A DNA stretch of 64,000 bases, taken from the NCBI RefSeq assembly GCF_000721235.1, contig NZ_JOFH01000041.1, positions 1 through 64,000 on the forward strand, given 5' to 3'. Positions within the stretch are counted from its first letter, which is position 1. Every line of letters begins with the position of its first letter. A program made the translations under genes and the position numbers. Below the pieces are notes generated by a model. The model did no database searches. It was not told the origin of the DNA and saw nothing but the letters and a program-made list of their open reading frames with translations. Shown here in pieces: positions 1 to 7,570 of this stretch. This DNA is from Streptomyces olivaceus. Lineage in GTDB: Bacteria > Actinomycetota > Actinomycetes > Streptomycetales > Streptomycetaceae.

Positions 1-125
1 ACACCGGCGACCGCGGCGACTACCTGCGTGCCATCGTCCGGCTCGCGTGCGAACGTGAGGACCTGGGCCCGGACTTCCGGACCTGGCTCCAGCGTTACGT
101 AGCCGAGGAGATGCAAGGACGTTGA
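1..125 (+). CDS. galU: UTP-glucose-1-phosphate uridylyltransferase, C-terminal end (partial)
   Basis: Only the last 40 codons are inside the window (reading frame from base 3, stop TGA at 123-125). The tail begins [20 protein letters not shown] and ends YVAEEMQGR, which matches the C-terminus of actinobacterial GalU, the enzyme that makes UDP-glucose from UTP and glucose-1-phosphate. The stop overlaps the TTG start of the next gene by four bases, so glp/moeA is probably translationally coupled to galU. The galU-glp-moaC-mogA order is familiar from Streptomyces genomes. Identification rests on a short tail plus synteny, so it is good but not certain. Confidence 0.75.
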   Translation, partial: TGDRGDYLRAIVRLACEREDLGPDFRTWLQRYVAEEMQGR

Positions 126-1471
126 GCAGCAGCGCGCACCGTGCCACCGGCCACGACCACGCCGGCACGGGCTCCGGTCCGGACCGGCTGTGGTCGGTGC
201 AGGACCACCTGGACGACGTCCTCGCCGCCGTCCGCCCCCTGGACCCCATCGAGCTGAACCTGCTCGACGCCCAGGGCTGCGTCCTGGTCGACGACGTCAC
301 GGTGCCGCTCTCCCTGCCGCCCTTCGACAACAGCTCCATGGACGGGTACGCGGTGCGGGTCACCGACGTGGCGGGCGCCAGCGAGGAGTTCCCCGCCGTC
401 CTGGAGGTCGTCGGGGACGTCGCCGCGGGCCAGGCCGACCCGGTCGCCGTGGGCCCCGGCCAGGCCGCCCGCATCATGACCGGCGCCCCGCTCCCGCCCG
501 GCGCCGAGACCGTCGTCCCCGTCGAGTGGACCGACGGCGGGCTGGGCGAGGGCCCCGTGTCCGGGATGCGCGCCCGCAGCCTGGCCCCCGAGGGCGCCCT
601 GGGCCAGGTGCACGTGTACCGCCCGGCCGAGGCCCGCGCCCACGTCCGTGCCAAGGGCAGCGACGTCCGCGCCGGCGACCGCGCCCTGGAGGCCGGTACG
701 GTCCTCGGGCCGCCGCAGATCGGCCTGCTCGCCGCGATCGGCCGCGGCACGGTCCGCGTACGCCCGCGCCCCCGCGTGGTGGTGCTCTCCACCGGCAGCG
801 AACTGGTCCAGCCCGACGAGCAGCTGGCGGCCGGTCAGATCTACGACTCCAACAGCTTCGCCCTCACCGCGGCCGCCCGCGACGCCGGCGCGATCGCCTA
901 CCGCGTGGGTGCCGTCGCCGACGACGCCGAGAACCTGCGGGCCACCATCGAGGACCAGCTCGTGCGCGCCGACCTGATGGTCACCACCGGCGGTGTGAGC
1001 GTCGGGGCGTACGACGTGGTCAAGGAGGCGCTGGCGCACGTCGGCGACGAGGACGAGGCGGGCAGCGGCGTGGACTTCCGCAAGCTCGCCATGCAGCCCG
1101 GCAAGCCCCAGGGCTTCGGCTCCATCGGCCCCGAGCACACCCCGCTGCTCGCCCTGCCGGGCAACCCGGTCTCGTCGTACGTCTCCTTCGAGCTGTTCGT
1201 GCGTCCCGCGATCCGCACCCTCATGGGCCTGCCCGACGTGCACCGCCCGACGGTCACCGCGACCCTGGACGCCGACAAGGCGCTCACCTCGCCGAAGGGG
1301 CGCCGGCAGTTCCTGCGCGGCACCTACGCGGACGGATCGGTCGCCCCGGTCGGCGGTTCCGGGTCCCACCTGGTGGCCGCGCTCGCGCACGCGGACGCGC
1401 TGATCGTCGTCCCCGAGGACACCGAGTCCGTGGAGCCGGGCGCCGAGGTCGAGGTGGTCCTGCTCGGCTGA
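122..1471 (+). CDS. glp: Gephyrin-like molybdotransferase Glp (MoeA family)
   Basis: This 449-residue protein has the MoeA/gephyrin-E layout: an N-terminal block [14 protein letters not shown] (residues 66-79), a molybdopterin-binding core with [12 protein letters not shown] near residue 290, and LPGNPVSSY near 347. MoeA inserts molybdate into adenylylated molybdopterin. In Corynebacterium the paralogue called Glp instead binds FtsZ and a membrane receptor, GlpR. The start is TTG at 122, overlapping the galU stop. Four genes downstream lies sepX/glpR, so this copy is better called Glp than a generic MoeA, while moaC and mogA in between keep a cofactor role possible. It may do both jobs. Confidence 0.88.
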   Translation: MSSSAHRATGHDHAGTGSGPDRLWSVQDHLDDVLAAVRPLDPIELNLLDAQGCVLVDDVTVPLSLPPFDNSSMDGYAVRVTDVAGASEEFPAVLEVVGDVAAGQADPVAVGPGQAARIMTGAPLPPGAETVVPVEWTDGGLGEGPVSGMRARSLAPEGALGQVHVYRPAEARAHVRAKGSDVRAGDRALEAGTVLGPPQIGLLAAIGRGTVRVRPRPRVVVLSTGSELVQPDEQLAAGQIYDSNSFALTAAARDAGAIAYRVGAVADDAENLRATIEDQLVRADLMVTTGGVSVGAYDVVKEALAHVGDEDEAGSGVDFRKLAMQPGKPQGFGSIGPEHTPLLALPGNPVSSYVSFELFVRPAIRTLMGLPDVHRPTVTATLDADKALTSPKGRRQFLRGTYADGSVAPVGGSGSHLVAALAHADALIVVPEDTESVEPGAEVEVVLLG

Positions 1472-1557
1472 CCGGGGCCGGTTGGCGGTACCGTGTCGCG
1501 CACAGCAGGCCCGCGCGCCGCACCGCGCCGGGCCAGGACCGGGAGCGCCACACGAGC

Positions 1558-2142
1558 ATGAGTACGCAGGACCGACCCCCGCACGACGGCCAGCACCCGC
1601 ACGAAAGCCAGGACCCGCAAGACGGCCGGGACCCGCACGACGGCCGAGGCCCGCAGGACGGCCGGGGCCCGCAGGACCGGCTGACGCACATCGACGAGGC
1701 GGGCGCCGCCCGGATGGTCGACGTGTCCGGCAAGGACGTGACCGCGCGCACCGCCCGCGCCAGTGGACGCGTCCTCGTCGCGCCCCGGGTGATCGAGCTG
1801 CTGCGCGGCGAGGGCGTGCCCAAGGGCGACGCCCTGGCCACGGCCCGGATCGCGGGCATCATGGGCGCCAAACGCACCCCCGACCTGATCCCCTTGTGCC
1901 ACCCGTTGTCGGTGTCCGGTGTGAAACTGGACCTGTCGGTCGCGGACGACGCCGTGGAGATCACCGCCACGGTGAAGACGACGGATCGCACGGGCGTCGA
2001 GATGGAGGCGCTCACCGCGGTCTCCGTCGCCGCGCTCACCGTGGTCGACATGGTCAAGGCGGTCGACAAGGGAGCGGTCATCACGGACGTACGGGTGGAA
2101 CAGAAGACGGGCGGCAAGTCCGGCGAGTGGAACCGGTCATGA
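1558..2142 (+). CDS. moaC: Cyclic pyranopterin monophosphate synthase MoaC with repetitive N-terminal tail
   Basis: MoaC converts 3',8-cyclo-dihydro-GTP to cyclic pyranopterin monophosphate in molybdenum-cofactor synthesis. The 194-residue product carries the family motifs LCHPL (residues 113-117) and GVEMEALTA (146-154). The catalytic domain begins only around residue 41. Before it lies a hydrophilic tail made of repeated Asp-Pro-His/Gln-Asp-Gly-Arg units, about 40 residues longer than ordinary MoaC. The ATG at 1558 follows a weak purine-rich stretch; there is no better start inside the repeat. The stop overlaps the mogA ATG (ATGA), so the two are coupled. The tail looks disordered and is probably dispensable. 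Confidence 0.92.
   Translation: MSTQDRPPHDGQHPHESQDPQDGRDPHDGRGPQDGRGPQDRLTHIDEAGAARMVDVSGKDVTARTARASGRVLVAPRVIELLRGEGVPKGDALATARIAGIMGAKRTPDLIPLCHPLSVSGVKLDLSVADDAVEITATVKTTDRTGVEMEALTAVSVAALTVVDMVKAVDKGAVITDVRVEQKTGGKSGEWNRS
1576..1680 (+). repeat. Degenerate 15-bp coding repeats in the moaC leader
   Basis: About six imperfect copies of a 15-base unit (type gacccgcacgacggc) run through the start of moaC. They encode repeated D-P-H/Q-D-G-R blocks. The units differ by a few bases each. The array is in phase with the reading frame, so copy-number change would not break the gene. Confidence 0.75.
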
Positions 2143-2678
2143 CGACGGACCGGCCCGCCCCCGACACCGCCCGCGCGTCGTACCGCGCCCTGGTCGTCAC
2201 GGCCTCCAACCGGGCCGCCGCCGGTGTCTACGAGGACAAGGGCGGCCCGCTGATCGCCGAGGGCCTGCGCCGCTTCGGCTTCGCCGTCGACGGCCCGCAG
2301 GTCGTCCCCGACGGCGACCCCGTCGAGGCCGCCCTGCGCGCGGGCGCCGACGCGGGGTACGACGTGATCGTCACCACCGGCGGCACCGGCGTCTCGCCCA
2401 CCGACCGCACCCCCGAGGCGACCCGGGCGGTGATCGACTACGAGGTCCCGGGCATCGCGGAGGCCATCCGGGCGTACGGCCGGGACAAGGTGCCGACCGC
2501 GGTGCTCTCCAGGGGACTGGCGGGAGTGGCGGGGAGGACGCTGATCGTCAACCTGCCGGGCTCCTCCGGCGGGGTGAAGGACGGCCTCGCCGTGCTGGAG
2601 CCGCTGCTGAGGCACGCCGTGGACCAGCTCCGCGGGGGCGACCACCCGAGACCCGCCAGTGGTGGGGGTGCGAGCTGA
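2139..2678 (+). CDS. mogA: Molybdopterin adenylyltransferase (MogA/MoaB family)
   Basis: This 179-residue protein has the MogA/MoaB signature [15 protein letters not shown] (residues 79-93) and the second loop LPGSSGGV (139-146). The family adenylylates molybdopterin before metal insertion by MoeA. The ATG at 2139 overlaps the moaC stop and the gene's own stop overlaps the proposed CTG start of the next gene, giving a tightly coupled operon. Length is normal. MogA and MoaB cannot be separated with confidence from sequence alone, so the symbol is provisional. Confidence 0.88.
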   Translation: MTTDRPAPDTARASYRALVVTASNRAAAGVYEDKGGPLIAEGLRRFGFAVDGPQVVPDGDPVEAALRAGADAGYDVIVTTGGTGVSPTDRTPEATRAVIDYEVPGIAEAIRAYGRDKVPTAVLSRGLAGVAGRTLIVNLPGSSGGVKDGLAVLEPLLRHAVDQLRGGDHPRPASGGGAS

Positions 2679-3310
2679 ACAGCCCATCCTGGCCCGCCGA
2701 GCTGAGGGACGGCGGCATCGTCCTGAGGCCGATAAGGCTGCGCGACCAGCGGGCCTGGCGGGAGGTCAACCGGCGCAACCGCGACTGGCTCCGCCCGTGG
2801 GAGGCCACCATCCCGCCGCCCGGACCCGGCGGACCGATCACGAGCCGGCCGACCTACCGCCAGATGGTGCGCCACCTGCGGTCGGAGGCGCACGCGGGCC
2901 GGATGCTGCCGTTCGTCATCGAGTACCAGGGGCGCCTGGTGGGCCAGTTGACGGTGGCCGGCATCACCTGGGGCTCGATGTGCTCGGGACATGTCGGGTA
3001 CTGGGTGGACGAGGCGGTCGCCGGGCGCGGGGTGATGCCGACGAGCGTGGCGCTGGCCGTGGACCACTGTTTCCGCACCGTCGGACTGCACCGCGTCGAG
3101 GTCTGCATTCGCCCCGAGAACGCGCCCAGCCGCCGGGTCGTGGAGAAACTCGGATTCCGTGAGGAGGGCCTCAGGCCGCGTTATCTCCACATCGACGGGG
3201 CCTGGCGCGACCATCTCGTCTTCGCGCTCACCGCGGACGAGGTCCCCGAGGGCCTGCTGCGCCGCTGGCACCGGTCACGGAACCGCAGCACGCCGAACGC
3301 CGGGAATTGA
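2675..3310 (+). CDS. GNAT N-acetyltransferase, RimJ/RimL-like
   Basis: The product is a RimJ/RimL-type acetyltransferase: IVLRPIRLRDQRAW at the N-terminus, GVMPTSVALAVDHCF (acetyl-CoA region), then IRPENAPSRRVVEKLGF, the classic GNAT motif with E-N-x-x-S. The family acetylates protein N-termini or small amines. No ATG or GTG lies in frame where homology starts. The best start is CTG at 2675, which overlaps the mogA stop as CTGA and follows a G-rich ribosome-binding stretch (2661-2668); the first ATG (2864) would remove a third of the domain. Position between glp and sepX is conserved in Streptomyces as I know it. Confidence 0.85.
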   Translation: MNSPSWPAELRDGGIVLRPIRLRDQRAWREVNRRNRDWLRPWEATIPPPGPGGPITSRPTYRQMVRHLRSEAHAGRMLPFVIEYQGRLVGQLTVAGITWGSMCSGHVGYWVDEAVAGRGVMPTSVALAVDHCFRTVGLHRVEVCIRPENAPSRRVVEKLGFREEGLRPRYLHIDGAWRDHLVFALTADEVPEGLLRRWHRSRNRSTPNAGN

Positions 3311-3483
3311 ATAAACGTTCGAAATTGACCGGACCGCGACCGTCTCGAAACGGATAATTACGCGTTCCAGGTGATCGGCTGATCGGATCAGTCACAAGAA
3401 AAGTTCGAAATATCAGCCAGATCGTGCGACACACCGGCTCAATTGGCGGATGGCCTCATGCAAACCCCTCTACCGTGTGAGGC

Positions 3484-4779
3484 GTGAGCAGCAGCGGCCT
3501 CATCTACGCAGTCATCGTCGGGGCCTGGGCCGCCTACTTGGTGCCGATGTGGCTCCGTAGGCAGGACGAGCTGAACGAAGCCCGTCCCACGGAACGCTTC
3601 AGTACCGCCATCCGGCTGCTGTCCGGACGGGCGGGCATGGAGCGCCGGTACGCCAAGGACCTGCGGTCGCGCCCCGCCGACGAGGCGGAGCCCGACGCCG
3701 ACGCCCCGGACGCCGCCACCGACTCGGTGGACGTCCGGGCCTTCGCCGTGTCCCGGACCCGACGGCACCCCCGGCCGGCCGCCCCGCAGCACACCGCGGA
3801 GCGGCCCGAAACCGCGCGCCCGGAGCCGGGCGGCCCGCAGGACGGCCGCAGATCCGCGCCCGCCCCGGCAGCCGGCCGCCCCGCCGTGTCCTCCCCGGTC
3901 CCCGCCCCGGCCCCGGCACGCGAACGGGAGCGGGAACCGGAGCGGGAGCGGGTCCCGCAGGCCCGGCGCGCACCCGTGTCACCGGCGGCGGCCGCGGCAC
4001 GGGCCCGGCGCACCAAGGTCCTCGCCCGCCGCCGGCGGACGACCGTGATGCTGTTCCTGGCGTTCACGCTCGGCTCGGTCGTCGCCGCGGTCGGCGGTCT
4101 CGCGTTCCTGTGGGCGCCCGGCGTGCCCGCCGTCCTGCTCAGTGCCTACATCGCCTACCTGCGCGCACAGGAGCGCCACCGGTTCGCCTTCCACATGGAC
4201 CGCCGGCAGGCCGAGGTCGCCGCACAGCGCCTGCGCTCCCGCGATCCCCGGCCGCGCAGGCGGGCGCCCGCCGACCCCACCGCTGCCGTCGGCGACCCCG
4301 ACGCCGAGGAACCGGACGACGGCCCCGAAGCGGAGCCCGACGCCGGACTCTCCGCCCTCGCCGCCGACCGGCGTGCCCTGGTCGAGCAGACCGACCACGC
4401 CGAGTGGGTCGACCAGCAGCGCGAACGCCGCGGACGCCCGCAGGGCGACAGCTGGGACCCGGTCCCGGTGCCGCTGCCCACCTACGTGACCGCGCCGGTA
4501 GCCCCCCGCGCCACGCCCGACGTCGACCTCGCGGCGCCCGACGCCTGGAGCTCGGCCCGCTCCAGCCCCGTCGTCCCGGGCCAGGACGCCGCCGGCCCGG
4601 CCGCTCCCGCGCCGGAGCACGCCGCCGACCCGGCCGCCCCCGCCGAGGACCGCGCGGAGACGCCGGCCCGCAGCGACGCCCGCCGCGCCGCCTCCGCCCG
4701 CCGGGCCCGGGAGAGGGGCCGTACCCCCCTCTTCGACCAGTACGAGGACGGCGACCGCCCCCGCGCGGCCAACGAGTAG
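3484..4779 (+). CDS. sepX: Divisome membrane protein SepX/GlpR
   Basis: This 431-residue membrane protein has one helix at residues 5-24 (GLIYAVIVGAWAAYLVPMWL) followed by a conserved RRQDELNEARPTERFSTAIR block, a long Pro/Arg/Glu-rich disordered linker (about 65-180), and a second hydrophobic region (187-226). That arrangement is SepX of Streptomyces, equal to GlpR of Corynebacterium. SepX binds FtsZ and is needed for crosswalls and sporulation septa; GlpR is the membrane receptor for gephyrin-like Glp. The start is GTG at 3484. It sits apart from the upstream operon (173-base gap, rather AT-rich for this genome), so it probably has its own promoter. A terminator follows. Confidence 0.9.
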   Translation: MSSSGLIYAVIVGAWAAYLVPMWLRRQDELNEARPTERFSTAIRLLSGRAGMERRYAKDLRSRPADEAEPDADAPDAATDSVDVRAFAVSRTRRHPRPAAPQHTAERPETARPEPGGPQDGRRSAPAPAAGRPAVSSPVPAPAPAREREREPERERVPQARRAPVSPAAAAARARRTKVLARRRRTTVMLFLAFTLGSVVAAVGGLAFLWAPGVPAVLLSAYIAYLRAQERHRFAFHMDRRQAEVAAQRLRSRDPRPRRRAPADPTAAVGDPDAEEPDDGPEAEPDAGLSALAADRRALVEQTDHAEWVDQQRERRGRPQGDSWDPVPVPLPTYVTAPVAPRATPDVDLAAPDAWSSARSSPVVPGQDAAGPAAPAPEHAADPAAPAEDRAETPARSDARRAASARRARERGRTPLFDQYEDGDRPRAANE

Positions 4780-4785
4780 TTCCCA

Positions 4786-4812
4786 CCGGGGCCGCCTCCG
4801 GAGCGGCCCCGG
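4786..4812 (+). terminator. GC-rich hairpin after sepX
   Basis: A perfect 10-bp stem (4786-4795 with 4803-4812) and a 7-base loop lie seven bases after the sepX stop, followed by a T-run (gattttt). This fits an intrinsic terminator. Confidence 0.75.
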
Positions 4813-4821
4813 AAGTGATTT

Positions 4822-4849
4822 TTGAGCAGGCCCGCCGGGGTGCTAAAGT
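4822..4849 (+). promoter_or_regulatory. Putative promoter of the tRNA-Ala gene
   Basis: A TTGAGC box (4822-4827) and a TAAAGT box (4844-4849) are separated by 16 bases and end 14 bases before the tRNA. This matches a housekeeping sigma promoter for the tRNA gene, between the sepX terminator and the tRNA. Confidence 0.55.
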
Positions 4850-4863
4850 TTCACTCGTTGCAA

Positions 4864-4937
4864 GGGCCTGTGGCGCAGTCCGGTAGCGCACCTCGTTCGC
4901 ATCGAGGGGGCCAGGGGTTCGAATCCCCTCAGGTCCA
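4864..4937 (+). tRNA. tRNA-Ala (anticodon CGC)
   Basis: The 74-base sequence folds as a standard cloverleaf. The acceptor stem GGGCCTG pairs with CAGGTCC (one G-T pair), the anticodon arm is CCTCG-TTCGCAT-CGAGG, and the T arm contains GGTTCGAATCC. The anticodon CGC is at 4898-4900 and reads GCG (alanine), the kind of codon used heavily at this GC content. The discriminator is A4937; CCA is not encoded. A hairpin follows directly. Confidence 0.95.
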
Positions 4938-4947
4938 CGCACATTGT

Positions 4948-4988
4948 CGAAGGTCCCGTCCGCTCGTGACGAGCGGACGGGACCTTCG
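4948..4988 (+). terminator. Perfect 19-bp hairpin after tRNA-Ala
   Basis: Arms 4948-4966 and 4970-4988 are exact reverse complements with a 3-base loop. It lies ten bases after the tRNA and should terminate its transcript; no long T-run follows, as is common in Streptomyces. Confidence 0.85.
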
Positions 4989-5096
4989 TCGTTCCCCGTC
5001 CGTCCGCAGCAGCCAAGTGCCGTTGGAAGCCCGCGGGCTCGGCGGGGAGCTTCGGTGTCGTCCTCCCTGATCCGCTAACGGCACGTCGCCCTGTGC

Positions 5097-5375
5097 ATGT
5101 TCGAGGGCGAATTCCTCCCGGACACGGCCTACGAGGTGAGCGAGCCGGTCGCGGTCAGGACCGCCGGCTTCGCGCTCGGCGACGTCTTCGCCTACGGCTT
5201 CGACGCCGTCGGCGCCGGGGAGACCGACGCGCTGCGGGCGGGCGCCGACTACCGCGAGGGCGACTCGGGCCGCGCGCTCGCCCTCAAGCCGGCCGAGGGC
5301 GGCGAGTACAGCAAGTACGCCGAGATCGACCTGCCGCTGCAGAGCAGCGGCGTCGCCGGGCAGACGGGAATGTGA
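5097..5375 (+). CDS. Hypothetical 92-residue protein, possibly a gene remnant
   Basis: I do not recognise this product. It starts MFEGEFLPDTAYEVSEPVAV and ends SSGVAGQTGM; it is acidic, lacks a signal peptide or membrane segment, and reads like an internal piece of a beta-rich domain. There is no clear ribosome-binding site before ATG 5097. Its last codons run into a 25-base sequence (5363-5387) that is repeated, inverted, beside the truncated pmt gene near 49.0 kb. That suggests the tail was created by a rearrangement and the rest of the gene lost. A short genuine gene cannot be excluded. Confidence 0.4.
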   Translation: MFEGEFLPDTAYEVSEPVAVRTAGFALGDVFAYGFDAVGAGETDALRAGADYREGDSGRALALKPAEGGEYSKYAEIDLPLQSSGVAGQTGM

Positions 5376-5387
5376 CGACAGACCCTA
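5363..5387 (+). repeat. 25-bp dispersed repeat, copy 1
   Basis: These 25 bases (core GGAATGTGACGACAGACC) recur exactly, in reverse orientation, at 49005-49029. This copy spans the end of the 5097 remnant and reaches into the stop codon of the convergent GNAT gene (5385-5387). See the matching entry at copy 2. Confidence 0.9.
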
Positions 5388-5870
5388 CGGGACCTGGAGC
5401 GCCTTCGCGTAGCAGAGGCTGTCGGCGTGGAAGCGGTAGTAGCCGAACTTGCCGCACGGCTCGTAGCCGCTGGAGGTGTACAGGGCCACGGCCTCCGGCT
5501 GCTTGGTGCCGGTCTCCAGCACCATCCGGGTCCGGCCCGCGGCTCGGGCGTCGTCCTCCAGGGCGGCCAGGATGCGGCGGGCCAGCCCGCGGCCGCGCAC
5601 CTGCGCTATGACGAACATCCGCTTGAGTTCGGCGTCCCCGTCGAGGTTCCCCTCGTCATTGGCGTCCTGGCGGCGCCAGCCGCCCGAGGCGACCGGGACG
5701 TCGTTCTCGTCGTACGCGATCAGGTACAGGCCGTTCGGCGGCGCGAAGTCCGACGGGTCCAGCTGCGTGGCGTCGCCGCCGTCGCCGTAGCGGACGTCGT
5801 ACTCGGCCTGGACCTCGTCGCTGAGCTTCACGGCGTCGGGGTGGTCGAAGGGGACCCGGCGGATGTGCAT
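5385..5870 (-). CDS. GNAT family N-acetyltransferase
   Basis: This 161-residue single-domain GNAT enzyme starts MHIRRVPFDHPDAVKL (ATG at 5868-5870). It contains ELKRMFVIAQVRGRGLARRILAAL, the acetyl-CoA pyrophosphate loop (V-R-G-R-G-L-A), and the C-terminal GTKQPEAVALYTSSGYEP block that closes the fold. The substrate is unknown. Its stop codon coincides with one end of the 25-bp repeat. The extreme C-terminus (AKALQVP) may therefore not be the ancestral one. It is divergent from xth, with an 80-base shared promoter region. Confidence 0.85.
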   Translation of the reverse strand: MHIRRVPFDHPDAVKLSDEVQAEYDVRYGDGGDATQLDPSDFAPPNGLYLIAYDENDVPVASGGWRRQDANDEGNLDGDAELKRMFVIAQVRGRGLARRILAALEDDARAAGRTRMVLETGTKQPEAVALYTSSGYEPCGKFGYYRFHADSLCYAKALQVP

Positions 5871-5949
5871 GCTACCTACCGTTGATCGATGCGGGGCCCG
5901 GGATCGGGGCAGATCGGGGCACCGTCCAGTGTGCCGGTATCGTGCCGGG

Positions 5950-6753
5950 ATGTTCACCGTGACCTCCGTCAATGTCAACGGCCTGCGCGCCGCCGCGAAG
6001 AAGGGCTTCGTGGAGTGGCTCGCCGGCACTTCCGCCGACGTGCTGTGCCTCCAGGAGGTCCGGGCCGAACCCGGCCAGCTCCCCGAGCACGTGCGCGCCC
6101 CCGAGGGCTGGCACGTCACGCACGCTCCCGCCGCCGCCAAGGGCCGCGCCGGCGTCTCCCTCTACACCCGCCGCGAGCCCGACGCCGTACGCGTCGGCTT
6201 CGGCTCGGCGGAGTTCGACACCAGCGGCCGCTACGTCGAGGCCGACCTGCCCGGTGTGACGGTCGCCTCCCTCTACCTCCCCTCCGGCGAGGTCGGCACC
6301 GAGCGCCAGGAGGAGAAGGTCCGCTTCATGGGCGAGTTCCTCGCCCACCTCAAGGGCCTGCGCGAGCGCGCCGCCGCCGAGGGGCGCGAGGTCGTCGTCT
6401 GCGGCGACTGGAACATCGCCCACCGCGAGGCCGACCTGAAGAACTGGCGGGCCAACAAGAAGAACTCCGGGTTCCTGCCGGAGGAGCGGGAGTGGCTGGG
6501 CCGCGTCCTCGACCCGGCCGAGGGCGGCTACGTGGACGTGGTGCGGGCGCTGCACCCGGACGTCGAGGGACCGTACTCGTGGTGGTCGTACCGGGGGCGG
6601 GCCTTCGACAACGACGCGGGCTGGCGCATCGACTACCACGTGTCGACCCCGGGGCTGGCCGCCAGGGCCGTCAAGGGGCACGTCGAGCGGGCCGCCACGC
6701 ACGCCGAGCGCTGGTCGGACCACGCGCCGGTCACGGTGGTCTACGACCGCTGA
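5950..6753 (+). CDS. xth: Exodeoxyribonuclease III / AP endonuclease
   Basis: The 267-residue product is an exonuclease III-family enzyme that nicks DNA at abasic sites in base excision repair. Motifs are NVNGLRA (residues 8-14), LQEVRA with the metal-binding Glu36, CGDWNIAHREAD (catalytic Asp/Asn) and WSDHAPV near the C-terminus. ATG 5950 is chosen because it begins the conserved FTVTSVNVNGLRA strand; earlier in-frame starts add an unconserved leader. It converges with the MerR gene, three bases apart. Confidence 0.93.
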   Translation: MFTVTSVNVNGLRAAAKKGFVEWLAGTSADVLCLQEVRAEPGQLPEHVRAPEGWHVTHAPAAAKGRAGVSLYTRREPDAVRVGFGSAEFDTSGRYVEADLPGVTVASLYLPSGEVGTERQEEKVRFMGEFLAHLKGLRERAAAEGREVVVCGDWNIAHREADLKNWRANKKNSGFLPEEREWLGRVLDPAEGGYVDVVRALHPDVEGPYSWWSYRGRAFDNDAGWRIDYHVSTPGLAARAVKGHVERAATHAERWSDHAPVTVVYDR

Positions 6754-6756
6754 CGC

Positions 6757-7443
6757 TCACCAGGGGTCCGGGTCCGGGTCCGGGTCGGGTCCGGGTCGGC
6801 CTTTTCGTATCCGGCGGTCCAGGGCCAGGGAGAGTTCCGCCTCCACCACGCTGCGGGCGAGCGGGCGCAGGCGGGACAGCTCCTGTTCGGGGGCGTGGCG
6901 CAGGATCAGGTCGGCGAAGAGGCCGGCGAGGACGTCGGCGTGTTCGCGGACGCGGGCGCCGGCCCGGAGGACCTCGGCCAGCGGGATGCCCTCGCGGACC
7001 AGTGCGGAGGACACCTCAAGGAGGCGGTGGCTGATGTGGACGAAGTCGTCGCCGTCGGTGCCGAGATAGCCCAGCTCCATCGCGGCGGCCAGGTTCTCCG
7101 GGGTGACCTCGCCCTCGAAGCGGGCGGCGAGTTCCTCGGGGGTGAGGCGGACCGGGGTCTCCTCGGTGGGCTCGCCGAGGCCGAGCAGGTCGCCGACGTC
7201 GCGGCCGTGGTCGAAGGCGTCGGCCAGTTCCGCGATGCCGTTCAGGGTGTGGCCGCGCTCGAGCAGCGCGGCGATCGTGCGCAGGCGGGCCAGGTGGTGG
7301 TCGTCGTACCAGGCGATGCGGCCCTCGCGGCGGGGCGGCGGGATCAGCTTGCGTTCGCGGTAGAAGCGCACGGTGCGCACTGTGATGCCGGCCAGCCGGG
7401 CCAGTTCCTCCATGCGGTATTCGCGCTTCTCGGTCACGTCCAC
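6757..7443 (-). CDS. MerR family transcriptional regulator
   Basis: The 228-residue protein has a MerR DNA-binding head: YRMEELARLAGITVRTVRFYRERKLIPPP (residues 9-37), then RIAWYDDHHLARLRTIAALLERGHTLNGI. The remaining 150 residues form a helical effector domain without metal-binding cysteines, so a small organic ligand or stress signal is more likely than a metal. The C-terminus ends in a run of Pro-Asp repeats encoded by tandem GGTCCG hexamers, which probably expand by slippage. It is divergent from the monooxygenase operon with a palindrome between, so it probably controls that operon. Confidence 0.88.
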   Translation of the reverse strand: MDVTEKREYRMEELARLAGITVRTVRFYRERKLIPPPRREGRIAWYDDHHLARLRTIAALLERGHTLNGIAELADAFDHGRDVGDLLGLGEPTEETPVRLTPEELAARFEGEVTPENLAAAMELGYLGTDGDDFVHISHRLLEVSSALVREGIPLAEVLRAGARVREHADVLAGLFADLILRHAPEQELSRLRPLARSVVEAELSLALDRRIRKGRPGPDPDPDPDPW

Positions 7444-7522
7444 GACCCTATGGCGTACCGCCGGTAACTTTCTTCCGCCCGCCCCCTACCCACGAGTACG
7501 CGACTGCTCTACGCTCCCATTG

Positions 7523-7540
7523 CGCCAGTGTTCACTGGCG
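7523..7540. promoter_or_regulatory. Palindromic operator, MerR / monooxygenase intergenic region
   Basis: CGCCAGTG-TT-CACTGGCG is a perfect 8-bp inverted repeat with a 2-base centre, lying between the divergent MerR gene and the monooxygenase (31 bases before its ATG). MerR proteins bind such dyads inside promoters. The binder is inferred from position. Confidence 0.7.
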
Positions 7541-7570
7541 TAGTTCTAGGTGACGCGTGGAGGCTCCGGG

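Noticed and set aside
3426..3432. A WhiA-type GACAC motif before sepX
   Set aside because: Five bases are too common at this GC content to support a regulator site alone.
4864..5096. An integrated element at tRNA-Ala
   Set aside because: I found no integrase and no second copy of the tRNA 3' end in the window, so only a scar could be suspected.
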